Source: a virus
Virus record (IMG/VR): IMGVR_UViG_3300046794_000164
Coordinates: 1-36,438 of that record
Length of the DNA stretch: 36,438 bases
Direction: 5' to 3' (one strand)
A model generated the notes under the pieces. That model worked only from the letters and a program-made list of their open reading frames with translations. It had not been told where the DNA came from and did no database searches. Position numbers and translations under genes: made by a program. This document shows positions 29,139-36,438 of the stretch, piece by piece. The stretch's first letter is position 1. Each line of letters opens with the position of its first letter.

Positions 29139-29575
29139 TGGCGAACAACATGCAGGTCAAGTACGGCGGAAAGTCTGGAGGCTTCGCCCTGGAGTTGGCC
29201 AAGTTCGCCGAGCAGGCAACGGTAGCCATCGACGCCAGTCTGCGCGAGGTCATCATCGAGGTTGCCGGCTCGCTGATTCAGATGTCGCCAGTCGACTCCG
29301 GCCGGTTCCGTGGCAACTGGCAATTCAGCTTGATGACGCCGGACAACAGCACAAGCCTGAACGTCGATCCTACTGGCGCCGAGACACTGGGCCGAATCGT
29401 TGCTGCCGCTGGCGTCTTCACGGCGGGGCAGACGGCGTTCATCACGAACAGCCTGCCCTATGCCATCCCGCTGGAGTACGGCCACTCGACGCAAGCTCCG
29501 ACCGGCATGGTGCGCGTGACCCTGGCCAGATTTCAGGAGATCGTCAACGAGGCAGTCAGGAATAACCAGGTATGA
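29138..29575 (+). CDS. HK97 gp10-like neck/tail completion protein
   Basis: The 145-residue protein has the HK97-gp10 layout. An N-terminal helix (GGFALELAKFAEQATVAIDA) is followed by the SPVDSGRFRGNWQFSL motif (about 51-66) and then NSLPYAIPLEYGHSTQAPTG MVR and a final helix (LARFQEIVNEAVR). This family joins the tail to the neck. It overlaps both neighbours, so it is tightly coupled. Confidence 0.9.
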   Translation: MANNMQVKYGGKSGGFALELAKFAEQATVAIDASLREVIIEVAGSLIQMSPVDSGRFRGNWQFSLMTPDNSTSLNVDPTGAETLGRIVAAAGVFTAGQTAFITNSLPYAIPLEYGHSTQAPTGMVRVTLARFQEIVNEAVRNNQV

Positions 29576-29988
29576 GCCACAAGATCATCCGCCAGATTTA
29601 CGAGGCCCGGCTTGCTGCTTGGGCGGCTGCCAGGGTGCCGGCGCTGCGCATCGCATATGAAGGCGTGACCTTCACCCCGGCCGACGGCGAAACCTATCTG
29701 GCGGCCTTCACGCTGCCGGCCGGAACCAATAGCCAGACGCTGGGCGGTGACCACAGGGCCTATACCGGCCTGTTTCAGGTCAGCATCGTGACGCCGTCCG
29801 GCATTGGCACCGGTAAGGCCGAGGGCATCGTCGACGAACTGGCCAACCTGTTCCCGCTGTACGCCCAATACACCAAGGCAGGTCTGACAGTCATGACGCT
29901 GACACCGGTAGAGCCAGGCCCCGGCATTCCCGAGGGCAACACCTGGACGGTCGCGGCGTCATTCCAGTACCGATCCGACGCCGCCTAA
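29572..29988 (+). CDS. Tail terminator protein (DUF4128-like)
   Basis: The 138-residue protein has MSHKIIRQIYEARLAAWAAA and YLAAFTLPAGTNSQTLGGDH, then YTGLFQVSIVTPSGIGTGKA and VAASFQYRSDAA, as in DUF4128 tail-terminator proteins that cap the tail tube and set the joining surface. The overlap with the gp10-like gene is four bases. A hairpin with TTTT lies shortly after its stop. Confidence 0.85.
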   Translation: MSHKIIRQIYEARLAAWAAARVPALRIAYEGVTFTPADGETYLAAFTLPAGTNSQTLGGDHRAYTGLFQVSIVTPSGIGTGKAEGIVDELANLFPLYAQYTKAGLTVMTLTPVEPGPGIPEGNTWTVAASFQYRSDAA

Positions 29989-30012
29989 TCACGCCCATTG
30001 GGCAAACCCAAG

Positions 30013-30033
30013 ACCCGCCATTGAGCGGGTTTT
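30013..30033 (+). terminator. Hairpin before tail tube gene
   Basis: ACCCGC-N6-GCGGGT followed by TTTG lies between the tail terminator and tail tube genes. It is a weak terminator or RNA stabiliser, followed by TCATTTCTG that resembles the tail of the other border hairpins. Confidence 0.6.
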
Positions 30034-30062
30034 GTCATTTCTGAAACGAGGAATATCCCCCC

Positions 30063-30710
30063 ATGAGCGTAAAACTCCCTAACGGCGCGACGTTCGAGCA
30101 TGCCTCTACCTACGCCGCGCCTCTCCCTTTCTCGGCCATCTCCAACGCCTCGGAAGCTGTCTGCACCGTCGTCGGCGCCACTCTGGCAGTCGGCGACATC
30201 TTGCTGGTCGCTTCCGGCTGGACTGCGCTGAACAATAAGGTTGTGCGCGTCAAGGCTGCGACCGCTACCGCGATCACTCTGGAAGCGATCGACACCACGG
30301 ACATCGGTACTTACCCAGCCGGATCCGGTGTTGGCACCTTGAAGAAGGTGCTGACCTGGGTACAGATTCCGCAAATCACCGACTTCGAATCCGCAGGCGG
30401 CGAGCAGAACTATCAAGACGTCGCCTTCCTCGAATCGCAGCAAGGCTTCCAAATCCCGACCGACAAGTCTGCGGCCAGCATGACCATCACCGTGGCGGAC
30501 GATCCAACCCTGCCATATGTACCGGTCGTGAGCGCTGCTGATACAGCTCGAACCATCCAGGCCGCGCGCATGAACCTGCCAGGCACAGACCGGATCTATT
30601 ACGGCGTTTACACCTCGTTCTCGCAGCAGCCTTCGATCTCCCGTAACAACGTGATGACCAAGACTGTTTCCATGGCGCTGCAAGCCACTGCCACCCGCTA
30701 CCTGTCGTAA
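30063..30710 (+). CDS. Major tail tube protein
   Basis: The 215-residue tail-tube subunit has the two-layer beta layout. MSVKLPNGATFEHASTYAAP and TVVGATLAVGDILLVASGWT and LKKVLTWVQIPQITDFESAG are followed by GGEQNYQDVAFLESQQGFQI, a SAASMTITVADDPTLPYVPV strand pair and a basic SISRNNVMTKTVSMALQATA end. It polymerises around the tape measure. It is followed immediately by the chaperone pair, as in lambda V-G-T. Confidence 0.9.
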   Translation: MSVKLPNGATFEHASTYAAPLPFSAISNASEAVCTVVGATLAVGDILLVASGWTALNNKVVRVKAATATAITLEAIDTTDIGTYPAGSGVGTLKKVLTWVQIPQITDFESAGGEQNYQDVAFLESQQGFQIPTDKSAASMTITVADDPTLPYVPVVSAADTARTIQAARMNLPGTDRIYYGVYTSFSQQPSISRNNVMTKTVSMALQATATRYLS

Positions 30711-30719
30711 GGAAACCTC

Positions 30720-31103
30720 ATGGCCAGCTTCAAGATTGCACAGAACGCCACGTTCAAGGCTGACGTCGAGATTCCGCGCGTCGGCTTCGACCCTGTGAAG
30801 GTCGAGTTCGAGTTCAAGTACCGCGACCGCAAGGAGCTGTCTAAGTACTACGACAAGTGGAATACGGAACGTGACGCGCTCGCCAAGGAGTCGATGAAGG
30901 ATGGCGCGACGTGGGAGGCCGCCACGGCACGGCAGATCGTGCTGGAGGTTGGGCAGATCAAGGACATCGTCGCCGGCTGGAGTTTCGATGAGGAGTTCAC
31001 GGACGAGTCGATCACTGAGCTGGCCACCACCTGTGTCGGCGCCCCCGCTGCCGTCCTTGAGGCCTATCAAAAAGCCTACGAGTCGGCACGCCGGGGAAAC
31101 TGA
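30720..31103 (+). CDS. Tail assembly chaperone (lambda G analogue)
   Basis: The 127-residue zero-frame product (MASFKIAQNATFKADVEIPR, FDPVKVEFEFKYRDRKELSK, DIVAGWSFDEEFTDES) is the short tail chaperone. Its last codons carry the slippery heptamer GGGAAAC directly before the TGA. A fraction of ribosomes should shift -1 there and continue into the DUF1799 part, giving the G-T fusion. Together the two products load the tape measure protein during tail assembly. Confidence 0.9.
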   Translation: MASFKIAQNATFKADVEIPRVGFDPVKVEFEFKYRDRKELSKYYDKWNTERDALAKESMKDGATWEAATARQIVLEVGQIKDIVAGWSFDEEFTDESITELATTCVGAPAAVLEAYQKAYESARRGN

Positions 31104-31411
31104 TCGCCGCTGCGCGGGCGCTGTACGAGCCTGGCGCATCTGCCGAGGACATGGCGATGTTCGGGCTGACCCTGGCCGACATCGATGAGGACGTGGAGGT
31201 CTGGCCGGATAACTGGCCAGTCTTTCGCCTCTTCAATGCGCTGGCGACGCAATGGCGCACCGGCGCCGTCGGCGCTACCGGGCTCGACTACTCCGTCATC
31301 CGTGAAGTGGCCAGCCTCATTGGCATCAAAAAGCGGCGAGTCCCCGAACTCTTTCCTGATCTCCAAGTAATGGAGGCAGAGGCCCTGCTCGTCATGAGCG
31401 ATTCGAAGTAA
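30720..31411 (+). CDS. Tail chaperone G-T fusion by -1 frameshift, with DUF1799 C-terminus
   Basis: A -1 shift on G-GGA-AAC (31094-31100) joins the 127 residues of the short chaperone to 103 more, giving a 230-residue product. The extension starts LIAAARALYEPGASAEDMAM and contains the DUF1799 core NWPVFRLFNALATQWRTGAV followed by GATGLDYSV. The -1 frame is open from the shift site to 31411. The ATG at 31151 has no good ribosome binding site, so the extension is best explained by frameshifting. A hairpin candidate (TGCGC / GCGCA) begins 11 nt after the heptamer. Confidence 0.87.
31094..31100 (+). promoter_or_regulatory. -1 ribosomal frameshift site GGGAAAC
   Basis: The heptamer is in the correct phase (G GGA AAC) immediately before the zero-frame TGA and matches X-XXY-YYZ. 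Lambda uses GGGAAAG in the same gene pair. Confidence 0.88.
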
Positions 31412-31421
31412 TGGAGCATTC

Positions 31422-34220
31422 ATGTCGGGCACAATCGCGCAGTTAGGTATTGAGGTAGATTCGGGCGAGGCCGTTCAGGCAGCAACCGACCTCGACAAAC
31501 TGACCCAGGCGGGCACGAAGGCCGAGAAAGTAACTGCCGACCTGGCTGGGCAATCCACCAAGGCTGGCGCATCGATCAAGGCCATGACAGCCGAGACGAA
31601 AGCGGCGGGAGCGGCTACTTCCAAGCTGTATAAGCACACTGAAGCGGCCGGAATTTCCGCCAAGCAGACTGCTGCAGCACTGCGCGGGGTGCCGGCTCAG
31701 TTCACCGACATTGCCGTGTCACTCCAGGGTGGCCAGTCCCCGCTGACAGTTCTGCTGCAGCAGGGAGGCCAACTCAAGGATATGTTTGGCGGCATCGGAC
31801 CGGCTGCTCGGGCGCTGGGCGGGTACGTGCTCGGCCTGGTCAATCCATTCACCTTGGCGGCTGCGGCCGCTGCGGGCCTCGGAGTTGCCTACTACAAAGG
31901 CAGTGAAGAGGCGACGGCTTATTCGAAGGCGCTGATTTTCACCGGCAATGCCGCTGGCACCAGTGCAGATCAACTGGCATCGCTCGCCAATCAGGTGAGC
32001 TCAACGGTCGGGACTACCGGCGCGGCGGCTGAAGTATTGGCGCAGCTTGCTGGAAACGGCAAGATCGCCGGTGAGGCCTTCGGCACTGTGGCCACAGCCG
32101 CACTCCAAATGGAATCGGCAACCGGAAAGGCCATCGAGGAGACAGTCGCCGAGTTCGCCAAGATCGGAAAAGACCCGGTCGCCGCAGCGAAGGAGTTGAA
32201 CGACCAGTACAACTTCCTGACGACGGCTGTTTACTCGCAGATCGTTGCGCTGAAGGAGCAGGGCGACACCATCGGCGCCACCAAGCTGCTGACCGATACC
32301 TATGCCGACACCATCAAAACCCGTACTGCTGACGTCACCGCCAACCTTGGGTTGATTGAAGGCGCATGGAAGAAGGTCAAGTCGGCTGCCGCCGGTGCGC
32401 TCGACGCGACCCTGGATGTCGGTCGTACACAGTCGATCGATGAGCAGATTGCCAACCGGGAAAAGTTGCTGGCGGATCGCAAAGGCAGTTTTCTCGCTTC
32501 GCTGTTTCCGGATGACCTTGGGGATAATAGCCGCCAGACCAGGTTCATTGAGGACCAGGTCGCCGCACTCAAGCGCGCCAAGGCTCAGATTGAGGCGAAC
32601 GCCAAGGCGGAGGGCGACCGGGCCAAAACCCAACGCGACGGTATCGACGCCAGTCTGCGCCTGAAGGCCATTAGCGACGGCAACCTCACCAACGAGGAAA
32701 AGCGCAACAAGCTGATCAAGGAGTACACGAGGGACGTCGAGGCGCTACGCAAGGCCAACCCGAACGATCCACTCGTCCAGGGTGATGTGGTCGCCAAGAC
32801 CATCCAGAACATCAAGGACAAGAACAAGGATCCGGCAGGCACGGCGAACCAGCTCAATCTGAGCGGCTACAACGACGCTCAGAATGCGATAAAGGCGCTA
32901 CATGCCACCTACTCGAATACCGAAAAGGAGCTTGAGGCTCAGCTGAAAGCCGGCCTGGTCACTCAGCAAAATTACCTCGACCAGCGTGCTGCGCTGATCC
33001 GGGCAGAGCGTGAGGAAGTCACCGGCGCTTACCAGGCCGAGATCGCGGCACTGGAAACCGTCAAGGACAAGGCCGGCACGACTGGCGCCCAGCGCATCCA
33101 GTTGGACCAGAAGATCGCCGACGCGCGTACCAACATGGTCAAGGCGCAGAAGGATGCTGACAGCCAGCTTGAAGTCCTCGCCACCAACGAGGAAGGCCGG
33201 CTGAGGAAGCAGTCTCTGGCCATCCAGACCTACACCGATGCCTTGCAGCAGCAGGTTGTCACGTTACGCCAGCAAGGGCAGCGCGATGCAGCAGGGCTCG
33301 GCATGGGGGACCGTCAGCGCGGGCTGAGCAATCAGTTCGACGGCATTGACGATCGCGCCAACCAGCAGCGGATCGACTTGGCCAACCAGTACGGCGACGG
33401 ATCGCGGGGTATGAGCCTCGACGAATACAACGCCAAGCTGAAGGCTGTCGCGCAGAGCCAGCATGACCTGGGCAGTACAGCGACCGACAATTACGACGCG
33501 ATGACCGCTGCCCAAGGTGATTGGAGCGCCGGCGCATCGTCGGCGTGGCAGAACTACTTGGAGTCGGCGCGTGACGTGGCTGGGCAGACGAAAAGCTTGT
33601 TCACAAATGCCTTCACCTCGATGGAAGACGCCGTCGCGAACTTCGCCATATCTGGCAAGTTCGCGTTTGCCGATTTCGCCAAGTCGATCTTGGCCGACAT
33701 GGCGCGTATCGGTACGCGGCAGGCGGCTTCCGGGCTCCTTTCGAATCTTGCGGGCACTGCCGCCAGCGCTTACTTCGGCAGCGGTAGTGGCGCAGCAGCG
33801 TCGGCCGGCTCGACCCAAGCCGGGTATACCGGGAGCGATTTCTCGAGTTGGGTTTCTGGGCAAAGAGCCACGGGCGGTCCGGTCGCAGCGAACTCGCTGT
33901 ATGAGGTCAACGAACTGGGGCCTGAGCTCTACAACGAGGGCGGCCGGTCCTTCCTCATGACTGGGGCGAATGGTGGCAGCGTTACGCCGCTGACAGCCGG
34001 CGGTGGAGCCGGCATTCAAGCCATGAGTGGTGGCGGAGCTACGCAAATCAGCGTGCAGGTAAACGTCGCCAGCGACGGCAGCACCAGCGCAACGTCCAGC
34101 GATCCGTCTTATCAGCAGTTCGGCAAAGAGCTTGGCGACTTTGTCGAGCAGAAGTATCGACAGCTGCTGCGCAAGGATCTGGGTCAGGGCGGCAGCATTA
34201 CCAGAGCAATCAAAGGGTGA
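31422..34220 (+). CDS. Tail tape measure protein (lambda H-like)
   Basis: The 932-residue tape measure matches the lambda family. An N-terminal helical part with Ala/Lys/Thr repeats (about 20-80) leads to AALRGVPAQFTDIAVSLQGG QSPLTVLLQQGGQLKDMFGG, a hydrophobic segment (about 130-155) and long coiled coils (about 330-620). The C-terminal lambda-family domain (about 700-800) has AFTSMEDAVANFAISGKFAF ADFAKSILADM. Gly/Ser-rich segments follow to the end. At about 1.5 angstrom per residue the length predicts a tail near 140 nm. It should be injected and may span the inner membrane. Confidence 0.93.
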   Translation: MSGTIAQLGIEVDSGEAVQAATDLDKLTQAGTKAEKVTADLAGQSTKAGASIKAMTAETKAAGAATSKLYKHTEAAGISAKQTAAALRGVPAQFTDIAVSLQGGQSPLTVLLQQGGQLKDMFGGIGPAARALGGYVLGLVNPFTLAAAAAAGLGVAYYKGSEEATAYSKALIFTGNAAGTSADQLASLANQVSSTVGTTGAAAEVLAQLAGNGKIAGEAFGTVATAALQMESATGKAIEETVAEFAKIGKDPVAAAKELNDQYNFLTTAVYSQIVALKEQGDTIGATKLLTDTYADTIKTRTADVTANLGLIEGAWKKVKSAAAGALDATLDVGRTQSIDEQIANREKLLADRKGSFLASLFPDDLGDNSRQTRFIEDQVAALKRAKAQIEANAKAEGDRAKTQRDGIDASLRLKAISDGNLTNEEKRNKLIKEYTRDVEALRKANPNDPLVQGDVVAKTIQNIKDKNKDPAGTANQLNLSGYNDAQNAIKALHATYSNTEKELEAQLKAGLVTQQNYLDQRAALIRAEREEVTGAYQAEIAALETVKDKAGTTGAQRIQLDQKIADARTNMVKAQKDADSQLEVLATNEEGRLRKQSLAIQTYTDALQQQVVTLRQQGQRDAAGLGMGDRQRGLSNQFDGIDDRANQQRIDLANQYGDGSRGMSLDEYNAKLKAVAQSQHDLGSTATDNYDAMTAAQGDWSAGASSAWQNYLESARDVAGQTKSLFTNAFTSMEDAVANFAISGKFAFADFAKSILADMARIGTRQAASGLLSNLAGTAASAYFGSGSGAAASAGSTQAGYTGSDFSSWVSGQRATGGPVAANSLYEVNELGPELYNEGGRSFLMTGANGGSVTPLTAGGGAGIQAMSGGGATQISVQVNVASDGSTSATSSDPSYQQFGKELGDFVEQKYRQLLRKDLGQGGSITRAIKG

Positions 34221-34226
34221 CGATTT

Positions 34227-34565
34227 ATGGCGCTTGAGCGATTCACCTGGCAGATCGAAAAAGGGGCCGAGGGCGACATCAGTCAGCGAGTGCGCTCCAA
34301 GCAATTCGCTGATGGCTACAGCCAGTCAGTGTCGGACGGCATCAACAACAAATCGCAGTCCTGGCCGTTCAGTTACACCGGAAAGGCCGTCACGATCAGG
34401 CAGATCATCGCCTTCCTCGACCGTCACGCAGGGGCGAAAGCTTTTCTGTGGACTCCGCCACTCGGCGAACTCGGGCTCTACAAGTGCGCGGGCTATAAGT
34501 CTGCGCATAAAGGCGGCGACGTCTACGCGCTGACTGGCACCCTCGAACAAACCTTTCACCCTTAA
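34227..34565 (+). CDS. Minor tail protein M
   Basis: The 112-residue protein matches the phage minor tail M family. MALERFTWQIEKGAEGDISQ at the start is followed by QFADGYSQSVSDGINNKSQS, a WPFSYTG segment and FLDRHAGAKAFLWTPPLGEL. It caps the tail tip together with L. It lies 6 bp after the tape measure stop and 11 bp before gene L, in the lambda order. Confidence 0.93.
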   Translation: MALERFTWQIEKGAEGDISQRVRSKQFADGYSQSVSDGINNKSQSWPFSYTGKAVTIRQIIAFLDRHAGAKAFLWTPPLGELGLYKCAGYKSAHKGGDVYALTGTLEQTFHP

Positions 34566-34576
34566 GGAGCTGCCAC

Positions 34577-35329
34577 ATGGCATTGATAACGGACATCCAG
34601 AAGCTGGAGCCCGGCGGGGAAGTGCGGCTGTTTGAAATTGACGGCGCGGAATACGGCGCCGACGTGCTGCGCTTCCATGGTCACGCCATCCCGCACACGC
34701 CCGCCGAGCTGCTGGCCTATGAAGGCTCGACGGAAGAACTGCCAGCCAAGTCGATCTGGTGGCAGGGCAACGAATACGCGGCCTGGCCAGTGCAGATTGA
34801 AGGCATCGGCGCGGACAGCAATGGCAGCGCAACGCGGCCAGTGTTCAGCGCTGGCAACGTCAACGGACGAATCACTGCGTTGTGCCTTGCCTTCGACGAC
34901 CTACTGAAGTTTCAGCTGACCGTGCGCGAAACCATGGCCCAGTACCTGGATGCGGCGAACTTTCCGGGCGGCAACCCGACTGCTGACCCCACGCAAGAGG
35001 CGCTGGAAATCTGGTTCATCGACCAGAAGACCGGCGAAGACGGCGAGGTTGTGCAGTGGGAGCTTTCGTCCCCGGGTGAGATCGATAACCACGGGCTGCC
35101 TGGGCGCCAGATGACGACCTTCTGCCACTGGGCAATGACCGGCGGCTACCGCGGGCCGAACTGCGGCTACACCGGTGGGGCCATGTTCGACGATGACGAC
35201 AACCCGACCGACGACCCGAGTAAAGACGAGTGCAAGGGCGGGCTTAAGTCCTGCAAGTTGCGCTTTGGCGACAACAACCAACTTCCACACGGCGGCTTCC
35301 CCGCCGTCTCCCTGATCGCACGGAGCTGA
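34577..35329 (+). CDS. Minor tail protein L (Fe-S cluster type)
   Basis: The 250-residue protein matches lambda L. The N-terminal domain (LEPGGEVRLFEIDGAEYGAD) is followed by WQGNEYAAWPVQIEGIGADS and RITALCLAFDDLLKFQLTVR. The C-terminal Cys pattern C183, C196, C219 and C226 (FCHWAMTGGYRGPNCGYTGG, ECKGGLKSCKLRF) corresponds to the four Cys that hold a [4Fe-4S] cluster in lambda gpL. It is an RBS-led gene (AAGGAG, 8 nt) in the M-L-K operon and forms part of the tail tip. Confidence 0.93.
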   Translation: MALITDIQKLEPGGEVRLFEIDGAEYGADVLRFHGHAIPHTPAELLAYEGSTEELPAKSIWWQGNEYAAWPVQIEGIGADSNGSATRPVFSAGNVNGRITALCLAFDDLLKFQLTVRETMAQYLDAANFPGGNPTADPTQEALEIWFIDQKTGEDGEVVQWELSSPGEIDNHGLPGRQMTTFCHWAMTGGYRGPNCGYTGGAMFDDDDNPTDDPSKDECKGGLKSCKLRFGDNNQLPHGGFPAVSLIARS

Positions 35330-35331
35330 CC

Positions 35332-36144
35332 ATGCGCAAGCAGATCCTGTTGGCGGTCCAGGCGCACGCGGCTGCCGAGTACCCGAAAGAGTGCTGCGGC
35401 CTGCTGTTGGCGGTTGGGCGAAAGCAGCAGTACTTCCCGTGCCGGAACATCGCGGCCACACCTAGCGAAGAGTTCCGGATTGATCCGGAAGACTACGCCG
35501 CGGCGGAGGACCTGGGCGAGGTGATCGGCATCGTTCACTCGCACCCTGATGCCACCAGCCGACCATCGCCGCATGACTTGGCTATGTGCGAGGCCACCGA
35601 GCTTCCCTGGCACATCCTGAGCTGGCCGGAAGGCGATCTGCGCAGCATCACGCCGGCCGGCAACACGCCGCTGCTCAATCGGCCTTTTGTACACGGAGCG
35701 TGGGACTGCTGGCAGGTCTGCGCGGACTGGTACAAGCGCGAACTGGGGCTGGAGTTCGAGGCCTTCAAGCGCGAGGACGGCTGGTGGGAACGCGCGGACG
35801 CGGTCAGTCTGTACGAAGCGAACTACGAGGCCGCCGGCTTCTACAAGGTTGACCAGCCACAGCGCGGCGACATGATCGTGATGGAAGTGGGGCGGACGGT
35901 TCACCCGAATCATGCCGGGATTTTCCTCGGCAGCGATCCGGCACTATCCGGCGAGGATGCGGTGACCTTCGGTCCTGGCCCTTTCCTGTTGCACCACCTG
36001 TACGGCAGGCCGTCGGAGGTCATCGTGTTCGGCGGGCCCTGGCTCGACCGCACACGCCTGATTCTAAGGCACAGAGATGCACAACCAATCACGTTATGCG
36101 GCAGGGCCGCGGGAGGGCGATATGATTCAGTCGTTTTTAGTTGA
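35332..36144 (+). CDS. Tail tip protein K: JAMM plus NlpC/P60 domains
   Basis: The 270-residue protein joins two hydrolase domains, as lambda K does. The N-terminal Mov34/JAB domain has Glu20 (EYPKECCG) and the JAMM metal site His69-x-His71-x7-Ser79-x2-Asp82 (HSHPDATSRPSPHD). The C-terminal NlpC/P60 cysteine peptidase has Cys126 (HGAWDCWQVCADWY) and its His in HPNHAGIFLG. It is thought to assist tail-tip assembly or open peptidoglycan during entry. The last 20 or so residues look like read-through past the usual family end (LILRHR). The downstream small gene overlaps this tail. Confidence 0.93.
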   Translation: MRKQILLAVQAHAAAEYPKECCGLLLAVGRKQQYFPCRNIAATPSEEFRIDPEDYAAAEDLGEVIGIVHSHPDATSRPSPHDLAMCEATELPWHILSWPEGDLRSITPAGNTPLLNRPFVHGAWDCWQVCADWYKRELGLEFEAFKREDGWWERADAVSLYEANYEAAGFYKVDQPQRGDMIVMEVGRTVHPNHAGIFLGSDPALSGEDAVTFGPGPFLLHHLYGRPSEVIVFGGPWLDRTRLILRHRDAQPITLCGRAAGGRYDSVVFS

Positions 36145-36328
36145 AGATGATGGAAGCGTATCCATCAACGGTGCAGAGGTTCTGCAGTCGCAGATGGTCC
36201 TTGCTGGCGCGGGCGCTGGCCTGCCACAGGACTGGGGTGATCGCCAGCGAGAGAAAGCCGACCTGCTTGAGCGCCGGCTTTCCAGATTGGAGTCAGCGCT
36301 TGGCTTGAACCCTATTTGTGCTGATTGA
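36122..36328 (+). CDS. Small protein between K and I, 68 aa
   Basis: I use ATG 36122, which has GGGAGG about 6 nt upstream. An in-frame ATG at 36077 is possible and would add 15 residues. The product has a compact acidic start (MIQSFLVEDDGSVSINGAEV) and a basic coiled-coil-like end (RQREKADLLERRLSRLESAL). It overlaps gene K by 23 bp. Lambda has gene I next, and this is not obviously lambda I. Function unknown. Confidence 0.6.
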   Translation: MIQSFLVEDDGSVSINGAEVLQSQMVLAGAGAGLPQDWGDRQREKADLLERRLSRLESALGLNPICAD

Positions 36329-36437
36329 AGATCTTAGAAATCCGTTCAATATCTGGTCGCGTTGGCCCATTGGATGGCATGGACTTCGCCACTTCTAAAG
36401 CAAATAGCCTCGCAGCTTCAACTCCTTCTGGACCTTG
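36312..36437 (-). CDS. Partial minus-strand gene entering from the right edge
   Basis: On the minus strand a frame is open from the edge to a TAG at 36314-36312. It encodes the last 41 residues of a protein, with EGVEAARLFALEVAKSMPSN followed by GPTRPDIERISKIFNQHK. It reads as a normal soluble protein C-terminus (two helices and a Pro/Asn turn). It runs convergently into the 3' end of the small gene with a 17-bp overlap. A minus-strand gene inside the tail-tip operon would be an inserted accessory gene. Only its end is visible. Confidence 0.55.
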   Translation of the reverse strand, partial: QGPEGVEAARLFALEVAKSMPSNGPTRPDIERISKIFNQHK

Positions 36438-36438
36438 G

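Noticed and set aside
29985-31139. 384-codon minus-strand frame
   Set aside because: Shadow of the tail tube and chaperone genes.
33264-34304. 346-codon minus-strand frame
   Set aside because: Shadow of the 3' part of the tape measure gene.

Overview
The window is about 36 kb of a temperate, lambda-like siphophage or prophage of Pseudomonas. It is cut off before any integrase on the left and inside the tail-tip module on the right. Pseudomonas is inferred from the GC-rich coding style, a DUF1654 protein with a LexA-type SOS box, a PL7 (alginate-type) lyase, a DUF4055 portal and a D3-like gene order. No species can be named.

Left arm (1-10,800), mostly minus strand. A leftward promoter (PL) at 10,738-10,766 is embedded in repressor operators. 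It is followed by a nut-like boxA/boxB leader and then by a PL7 polysaccharide lyase, two small proteins, RecT, a YqaJ/lambda-exonuclease-type nuclease, an HTH protein, a small protein, a C5-cytosine methyltransferase, a 213-residue protein and a decayed gene at the edge. Three AT-richer plus-strand genes interrupt this leftward operon: 2776-3432, 3665-4315 and 8053-8373. The first two are membrane-anchored coiled-coil proteins and look like accessory (moron) genes.

Immunity region (10,820-13,520). A LexA-boxed DUF1654 gene, a DUF4145 (HEPN-like) gene in the position of lambda rex, a CI-type S24 repressor with a leaderless start, three operators, Cro and two ribbon-helix-helix proteins lie here. 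The same 14-bp operator (TTTAG-N4-CTTAA/CTAAA) occurs at both PL and PR/PRM.

Replication and nin region (13,550-17,530), plus strand: Rha-family protein, O-like initiator, P-like helicase loader, NinB, NinG and a protein in the Q position. The initiator gene holds two 41-bp, four-part palindromic arrays exactly 300 bp apart. The second is followed at once by a purine tract, so this is very probably the replication origin.

Late region (17,530-36,440), plus strand: a terminator/leader, a lipoprotein, a HicAB toxin-antitoxin pair on the minus strand, a lambda S-like holin with a dual start, small lysis-region proteins, small and large terminase, portal, MuF, a secreted 15-residue-repeat protein, scaffold, major capsid protein, head-completion proteins, tail terminator, tail tube, the G/GT tail chaperone with a GGGAAAC -1 frameshift site, tape measure, and M, L and K tail-tip proteins. 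A minus-strand gene enters from the right edge. No endolysin or spanin is recognisable in the window.

In the inferred working model, CI holds PL and PR. After induction, leftward transcription with antitermination expresses recombination genes, and rightward transcription expresses Cro, replication and a Q-position gene, which then opens the late operon.
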